Shown piece by piece: positions 58,793 to 64,000 of a DNA stretch of 64,000 nucleotides. This stretch comes from Chloroflexota bacterium (GTDB lineage Bacteria > Chloroflexota > Anaerolineae > Anaerolineales > Villigracilaceae), in contig JAEWVF010000083.1 in NCBI GenBank assembly GCA_023459215.1, positions 1-64,000 of the forward strand, given 5' to 3'. The notes under the pieces are model-generated. The model worked only from the letters and a program-made list of their open reading frames with translations, searched no databases and was not told where the DNA came from. The position numbers and the translations under genes are program-made. How positions within the stretch are numbered: position 1 is the stretch's first letter; each line of letters starts with the position of its first letter.

Positions 58793-61700
58793 ATGCCCTA
58801 CCCAAAAATGTCTGCGCAAAAACGATCTGCGGATATTCAGTGCCACTTCTTGAGAACGCTCTCGGAATATTCCCGGCCCGATGAAATATTGGGATATATT
58901 GCTGAACAGGTGATGATGATATTGGAAGCCAGCGCCTGTTCGATATTTATTGTGGACAGTGATGGCAAAACCGCGACACAACGGGCTGGAACAGGATATC
59001 AGAAAAATGGTATCGGAAAAGCAAAATGTCAGGTTTTACCAGAATACCAGGTTGAAAGTAACCCATCTCGGCCTGAGAATAAACTGGGAGTCGCTGGATG
59101 GATTCTTTCCACGGGAAAATCTTTTTTGGCTTCCACTCCAAAAGAATTGTATGCGCACCCCCATCGGACTGGCGCTTATGCCCCGGAAATATCGCCAGAC
59201 AGCCCCATACAACTGCAGACATTTTTGGGCGTTCCGATTCGCGGGCGGCATGGAGAAATCATTGGATTGATCGAAGCGGAACGCAGGTATGACTCTGAGC
59301 TTTCAAGCCAACCTTTTAGTGTTGAACAGCAAATAATTCTTGAAACAATTGCCCGGACAACTGGTAAGGCGCTGGGCTACCTGGAAACATCGTACACTCG
59401 TAATGTGGACTCGGCAATTACGGTCTGGGCGCGGGATGTGATCGCTGAAGCCTCCAACACCGAAAGCGATATGGATGGATTTTTGAGCATTGTGGTTAAT
59501 GTAGCCGCCGCAGCCATGCGGGCTGATTCCTGCGGGGTTTACATTACCGACCCATCGAAAAATACCCTGACCCAGCGCGCGGGGATTGGCTCAGAGAGCC
59601 CACGATTTGTTATTCGTTCTTATTTTTTACCAAGCGCCGATCAAATAATTCAATACCCAACCAACCTGCACGAAAAAATTGGTATCACTGCATGGATTGC
59701 AGCTACCGGGAAATCAGTATATGCAAAAACCATGCGAGAGTTGAGCGCACACCCGCATCATCTTGGCCATTATGATGAAAAGAACTTCGCCTCCAGCACT
59801 GAATGTGGTGCCTTTCTAGGCGTACCTTTGCAGGTTGCGGGTAATATTGTAGGCACACTCAAGGTGGAAAATATTGTTACAAAGGGAATTCCTGATAGTC
59901 GAGAGTTTAGTGATGAAGCCCAGCGACGTTTTGATGTTCTGGCCCAAGATATTGCCCTCGCGATTGTTCGATTACAGCAACATGCCCGGGACCCCTATAT
60001 GGTTATCATCGATGCGCAGGCAACTATTTTTGACATGTTGCGTGGCGGACAGGATATACAAACCTTGGTGAGCACTGTAGTCAGAAAGACAATGCAATTG
60101 CTTAATGCTCGCGCCTGTTCTCTCTATTTAAAAGAGGGAGACTATTTGGTTCAACCAGAATGGGCTGCAGCCGGCTATGCCCAAGCCGGGTATTCGCCTA
60201 ATCATCCAATTATCAGGCAGTATAAGTTGATTGGTAAGGAGCAACTTACCGAAAGGCCTACCAGGGAAGGAAAAGTTGGCCTGACGGTCTGGATCGCGGT
60301 TACTCGCAATAAATTTACTGCTCGCAGTAACATAGAACTGCGTTTGCATCCTCACCATTTAGGAGTGTTTGATAAGTTTGATTTTGATCAAGAGAAAAGA
60401 GAGCAGTGCGAATCGTTTATGGGTGTTCCTCTCACAGTGGGGGATGAACTGGTTGGTGTCCTGAAAGTGGAATCTAAGAAGAAAATTGACGAAGCTGGCA
60501 ATGAGGAATACACCTACTTTAGCGAGCAAGATGAACTGGTATTTGACCTGATTGCCAACAGCGTTGCCATTGGGATAGAAAACGCCAAGCTTTCAGAGGC
60601 GCGACGCTTGGCCGAACAAATCCTGGCACAAACTCATCGGCTGTTGCCTGACCTGCACGAGTTTGTGAAGGATGATACTCATTCTTTCGAAACTCTAAAC
60701 CTGGTAGCCAATATCATAAGTGGGCGAAAGGCCAACATTGCTTCCATTGTTGAAAATTATGCCACCCTTACCTTACCCGACTTTCCTTTAACTTCGTTGA
60801 CCGCCATCTCAGAATTGATGGCAGGTTTGGGCGAGGTACTAGAGGGCGGGCGACCGATGGGCATGCTTTACCGCGAGTTCTACCATGCTTTGCAAGTATC
60901 AAATACCCCGGAATTAGCTCAGTTTTGCGCCCAGTCGCGATTGAGTACAGAAGTGCAATTCAGCGCATCCCATTTTTTCCTTTCTGAACCGGCTGCGAAC
61001 TTTTTCAAAATTATCGAGGAAGTCAACCAGGCTTTGCAGGGAAAATTGGAAACCCGCTCCAGCCTGGATAGCGCATTGGCCCAGCTCGACGCATCTAAGG
61101 AAAAGGTTTCATCCTTGGCAGTTCCGGAACGCGGGATTTTGCTACGCATTATCGAAATATGGAAGGCTGTCTTAGCTGATGCACGTGTCAGGTTTGTCAA
61201 AATTACCAACCCTTACATCGTAGGCCCGCCCGTCGACCCACAGCGTAGTCCATTTTTCGGACGCCAGGATGTGTTCAACTGGATTTCGGAAAACCTGCAT
61301 GGCACGACCCAGAAAAACATTCTTGTTTTTCATGGTGAGCGGCGGGTGGGAAAAACTTCCATCCTGTTGCAAATCGAGAGCGGCGAGATAGGCAAAGCCC
61401 TGCGTACCGATCCGCACCATCCCGTCTGCCCGATTTTCATTGACTTACAAGGCTTCAATGACAGGGGAGCCGATAAATTCCTGTTCCAAATTTGCGATTT
61501 AATCTACAAACAGGTTGCTGAATATCCTCTGATCAGAGCAGGTAAGGTCAAAAAACCTGATATTGAGCAATTCAAGTCCTTGCCTTTTGGCGCATTTAAG
61601 GATTACATCCAAAGCACCTGCCGCGTGCTGGATAACGCACTGCTGGTGCTGATGGTAGATGAATTTGAACGCCTGGACGACCTGGTGAAATCGGAAAAAG

Positions 61701-62350
61701 TGGAACAGGGGATTTACGACTCGCTTCGTTCACTGATGCAATTCGAGCCGAACCTGACTTTCCTGCTGGCTGGAACGCATGAGCTTGAAGAGCTTTCGAT
61801 GGATTACCGGAACCTGGTTCACGGAATTGCGCTGATTCGAGAAATCAGTTTTATGGAAAAACCAGATGCCATTGACCTGATCCGAAAACCAGTGGAAGGC
61901 CTGGTTTTGTACGAAGACAGCGCGGTGGAAGAGCTGTGGCATTACACTCACGGGCATCCCTTTCTGCTCCAGCGCCTATGCTTCAATTTGATCGAAGATA
62001 TGAACCGGCGCGGCGATGGGAATTTTGTGAGCCTGGGGCATGTCAATAATGTTATCGAACGTTTTGTTCGAGAAGGCAATCTGGAACTGCTCCTGAACGG
62101 CTGCACCAAGGTGGATCAAGCCATCTTGTTTGCCCTCGCAGAGGCAAATCATAAGCATGGGCGTGGGATGACCCAACTTGAACTTCATGCAATGCTCCAG
62201 GCTTTTTCGGAACCAGAGATTACGACATCACTAGCGCGCCTGGTTAAACGAAGCCTGGTTGATAAATCACCATCACAAAAGGCTGGTGTGGCGTTTAACC
62301 ACACCATTTTGCTCCTGGCCGAATGGATGGTAGCGAATTACATCCATTAG
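58793..62350 (+). CDS. triple-GAF sensor ATPase (STAND/AAA-like)
   Basis: In this 1185-residue protein three GAF-type domains cover about residues 20-600. They repeat with a period near 198: each contains H-P-H-[HR] (His122, His320, His519), an upstream G-[VIL]-[AT]-[GAV]-W-I and a downstream L-G-V-P-[IL] or M-G-V-P-L. A helical region follows (600-810). The ATPase domain starts F-F-G-R-Q, with Walker A G-E-R-R-V-G-K-T-S (848-856) and Walker B V-D-E-F-E-R-L (from Asp956). The C-terminal helices include G-H-P-F-L-L-Q-R-L. No output enzyme is recognised, so signalling may go through the next ATPase. The protein probably senses small ligands or redox state. Confidence 0.82.
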   Translation: MPYPKMSAQKRSADIQCHFLRTLSEYSRPDEILGYIAEQVMMILEASACSIFIVDSDGKTATQRAGTGYQKNGIGKAKCQVLPEYQVESNPSRPENKLGVAGWILSTGKSFLASTPKELYAHPHRTGAYAPEISPDSPIQLQTFLGVPIRGRHGEIIGLIEAERRYDSELSSQPFSVEQQIILETIARTTGKALGYLETSYTRNVDSAITVWARDVIAEASNTESDMDGFLSIVVNVAAAAMRADSCGVYITDPSKNTLTQRAGIGSESPRFVIRSYFLPSADQIIQYPTNLHEKIGITAWIAATGKSVYAKTMRELSAHPHHLGHYDEKNFASSTECGAFLGVPLQVAGNIVGTLKVENIVTKGIPDSREFSDEAQRRFDVLAQDIALAIVRLQQHARDPYMVIIDAQATIFDMLRGGQDIQTLVSTVVRKTMQLLNARACSLYLKEGDYLVQPEWAAAGYAQAGYSPNHPIIRQYKLIGKEQLTERPTREGKVGLTVWIAVTRNKFTARSNIELRLHPHHLGVFDKFDFDQEKREQCESFMGVPLTVGDELVGVLKVESKKKIDEAGNEEYTYFSEQDELVFDLIANSVAIGIENAKLSEARRLAEQILAQTHRLLPDLHEFVKDDTHSFETLNLVANIISGRKANIASIVENYATLTLPDFPLTSLTAISELMAGLGEVLEGGRPMGMLYREFYHALQVSNTPELAQFCAQSRLSTEVQFSASHFFLSEPAANFFKIIEEVNQALQGKLETRSSLDSALAQLDASKEKVSSLAVPERGILLRIIEIWKAVLADARVRFVKITNPYIVGPPVDPQRSPFFGRQDVFNWISENLHGTTQKNILVFHGERRVGKTSILLQIESGEIGKALRTDPHHPVCPIFIDLQGFNDRGADKFLFQICDLIYKQVAEYPLIRAGKVKKPDIEQFKSLPFGAFKDYIQSTCRVLDNALLVLMVDEFERLDDLVKSEKVEQGIYDSLRSLMQFEPNLTFLLAGTHELEELSMDYRNLVHGIALIREISFMEKPDAIDLIRKPVEGLVLYEDSAVEELWHYTHGHPFLLQRLCFNLIEDMNRRGDGNFVSLGHVNNVIERFVREGNLELLLNGCTKVDQAILFALAEANHKHGRGMTQLELHAMLQAFSEPEITTSLARLVKRSLVDKSPSQKAGVAFNHTILLLAEWMVANYIH

Positions 62351-62386
62351 CATGGCCAGCATTTTAGGACAAGGTGTGCGTACACT

Positions 62387-63658
62387 ATGACCATTTCTGA
62401 AACTATTGCGCTTGTTGCCTCTATTTTGGCGGTGATTACGTCGGTCTTTGGCTTGATTTACCAGATATTGACTTTCAGACAAAAAGACAAAGAACTAAAA
62501 CATCGCATGGACATGGATCGTAAAGAGTTCGATGAAAAATATGCGACACGCAAAGAACTGGTGGAACGTTGGGTTAAAAAATTGCCCAACCTTCCAGATG
62601 CAGTCATTGGTGACAAGGATAATGGCTATCAATTGCCTTACCAATATGTGGGGCCTATCCGCAACCCAAAGTTATTTTTTGGATGTCATGAACACATCGA
62701 AGCAGTTGAGAATTACTTTTCTGCAACGCAGATTCCTTCGATTTCTATTGTTGGTGTGCGCAAATCCGGCAAGACATCTTTTCTCCTTCACATCCAACGC
62801 CTTTTTAACGCAAAACAATATCCCCAATTGATACCGGTATATATTGATGCGCAAAACCCCATCACCAGCGATAAAAGGTTTTATGCCTATCTGCTCCGTG
62901 AAGCATCGGCAACACTCGAGACCCGTATAAAAACTGGTGCGCCCATGTCTGAAGTTCCCGTTGAAGTTGAATTCGAAGAGCTAAACCTGTTTTTAGAACA
63001 GGCCGGCAAAAAGCATTATAAATTTGTCTTTTTGCTCGATGAATTTGAGCGCCTGGCGCACGACCCCAAAATTGCCAGCGAGGATTTCTTTAGCAGTTTG
63101 CGTTCATTGATCGTTAAAGGCAACGTATCGTGGGTTATTGCCTCTGTGCGCAAAATTCACACGCCAGATACGGTTACATCGCCTTTCCATAACATCTTTC
63201 AGGATGCCATCTGGCTGGGGCCTTTGCGATTGAGGGATGCGCGCGCCCTGGTGGCAACCCCAGCTGCGAGCACCATCCATCCCTTCGAAGACGAAGATAT
63301 TGACCTGATTATTCACCTGGCAGGTCGCATGCCCTGTTTATTGCAAAAAGCAGCCCTCATGCTTTACAAACTTCACCGGGCTGGGTTTTCAGGCGCAGCC
63401 GCTCGCATCCGCCTTGCAGATGAATTTATCCAGGAGGCCCCTTCTGAATTTGAAGACCAGCTTTCTTTGCTCACATACGAAGAAAAAGAAGCCTTGTTCC
63501 AGCTTGCGCTTCACAGGAATGTATCTTGCTCGGCTCGTCTCTTGAGACAGATTGAACAATATGGATTCATCGAAAAAGGCACAAATGGATATCAGATTTT
63601 AGGCAGCGCGCTGAACGAATATTTAACCCAAAAAGCCGAGGCAATTGGCCTGGGTTAA
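62387..63658 (+). CDS. membrane-anchored AAA/STAND-like ATPase
   Basis: The 423-residue protein has one N-terminal membrane segment (about 6-27) and a charged coiled stretch (28-65). The ATPase domain begins F-F-G-C-H and carries Walker A G-V-R-K-S-G-K-T-S (123-131) and Walker B F-L-L-D-E-F-E-R-L. M-P-C-L-L-Q-K-A-A follows near the C-terminus. The ATPase is clearly related to that of the preceding GAF protein (F-F-G, G-K-T-S, D-E-F-E-R-L, L-L-Q). The gene starts 36 bp after it in the same direction, so joint function is likely. Confidence 0.8.
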   Translation: MTISETIALVASILAVITSVFGLIYQILTFRQKDKELKHRMDMDRKEFDEKYATRKELVERWVKKLPNLPDAVIGDKDNGYQLPYQYVGPIRNPKLFFGCHEHIEAVENYFSATQIPSISIVGVRKSGKTSFLLHIQRLFNAKQYPQLIPVYIDAQNPITSDKRFYAYLLREASATLETRIKTGAPMSEVPVEVEFEELNLFLEQAGKKHYKFVFLLDEFERLAHDPKIASEDFFSSLRSLIVKGNVSWVIASVRKIHTPDTVTSPFHNIFQDAIWLGPLRLRDARALVATPAASTIHPFEDEDIDLIIHLAGRMPCLLQKAALMLYKLHRAGFSGAAARIRLADEFIQEAPSEFEDQLSLLTYEEKEALFQLALHRNVSCSARLLRQIEQYGFIEKGTNGYQILGSALNEYLTQKAEAIGLG

Positions 63659-63721
63659 TGTTATCACCCGACTACCGTTCCCATTCACCACCCCACCTGA
63701 CAGCGGAGCACCTGACACCCC
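63659..63721. repeat. CCTGACA-repeat remnants before the DUF1156 gene
   Basis: CACCTGACAGC and CACCTGACACC occur within 63697-63720, immediately before the ATG. They match units near 25340-25395 and 58186-58258. No clear ribosome-binding site is seen. Confidence 0.6.
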
Positions 63722-64000
63722 ATGAAAAACCTCCTCATCGAACACTGGCTGCCGATTGCCGCAATTGGCGCCGAGAGCCAGCGCGAACGCTCGTCCATGA
63801 CCGCCCTGCCGCCAACGTATTATTTGCATGTCTGGTGGGCGCGCCGACCGTTGACGACCAGCCGCGCCGCGATTTTAACCAGCGTGCTGCCCCAATGGAG
63901 CGCGGACTTTCCAACGGACTTGCGCGAGAAGTTTCCCAACGAAGCGACCTATCATCAGTGGGTGGAGTTCCTGCTTGGCATTCGCGGCGACCCGGTCAAA
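63722..64000 (+). CDS. DUF1156-type DNA methylase, 3' partial
   Basis: The first 93 residues are visible. E-H-W-L-P-I-A-A-I-G-A-E-S-Q-R-E-R and Y-Y-L-H-V-W-W-A-R-R-P-L-T are typical of the DUF1156 N-terminus, which introduces large adenine-specific DNA methylases. The frame is still open at the right edge. DUF1156 and DUF499 proteins commonly occur together. Catalytic motifs lie outside the window, so activity cannot be confirmed. Confidence 0.82.
   Translation, partial: MKNLLIEHWLPIAAIGAESQRERSSMTALPPTYYLHVWWARRPLTTSRAAILTSVLPQWSADFPTDLREKFPNEATYHQWVEFLLGIRGDPVK

Overview
The window looks like chromosomal DNA of a Chloroflexota bacterium, probably class Anaerolineae. This is an inference from a GC-rich core, secreted proteins with long Thr/Pro/Ala-rich tails, lipoproteins with Asp-box repeats, and the composition of the cell-wall cluster. 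No rRNA or other firm taxonomic marker is present.

Positions 1-6500 hold the end of a GxxExxY-family protein, 112-bp tandem repeats, a thiolase, two lipoproteins and a large secreted protein with duplicated NBR1-Ig-like units. An intrinsic terminator follows. Positions 6647-24153 (minus strand) are one long division and cell-wall (dcw) operon in the order mraZ-rsmH-ftsL-ftsI-murF-mraY-murD-ftsW-murG-cvpA-murC-small ORF-murB-ddl-ftsQ-ftsA-ftsZ. Many genes are joined by 4-bp overlaps and murE is absent. Upstream of mraZ is a good sigma-70 promoter (TTGAAT, 17 bp, TAAAAT). GTGGG boxes at exact 10-bp spacing lie just downstream of its -10 element, as expected for MraZ autoregulation.

A divergent methyltransferase gene and two tRNA genes (Gly-TCC and a CAT tRNA that looks like Ile2) end the conserved core. 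The next genes are a tyrosine recombinase 50 bp from the tRNA end, a small HTH/zinc-ribbon protein and a divergent double-XRE regulator, which looks like the boundary of an integrative element.

Positions 28500-64000 are accessory DNA rich in conflict-type genes. (i) Three NACHT-ATPase/FGE-sulfatase genes on the minus strand share a short Hep_Hag-like linker. One has been split cleanly by an IS630-type element at a TA site. A HEPN-MNT pair lies between them. (ii) A PPP-type metallophosphatase is followed by two SF1 helicases, one UPF1-like and one UvrD-like. (iii) A bacterial alpha-2-macroglobulin gene converges with pbpC, the classic pairing for periplasmic defence and wall repair. (iv) A winged-helix/nucleotidyltransferase pair has a palindromic operator. 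(v) A plus-strand run carries a DUF499 ATPase, an ASCH-domain protein, a triple-GAF STAND-like ATPase, a membrane-anchored related ATPase and the start of a DUF1156 DNA methylase that leaves the window. The last run is the best candidate for an undescribed defence system, because the DUF499/DUF1156 core appears to enclose two paralogous sensor ATPases with different sensors.
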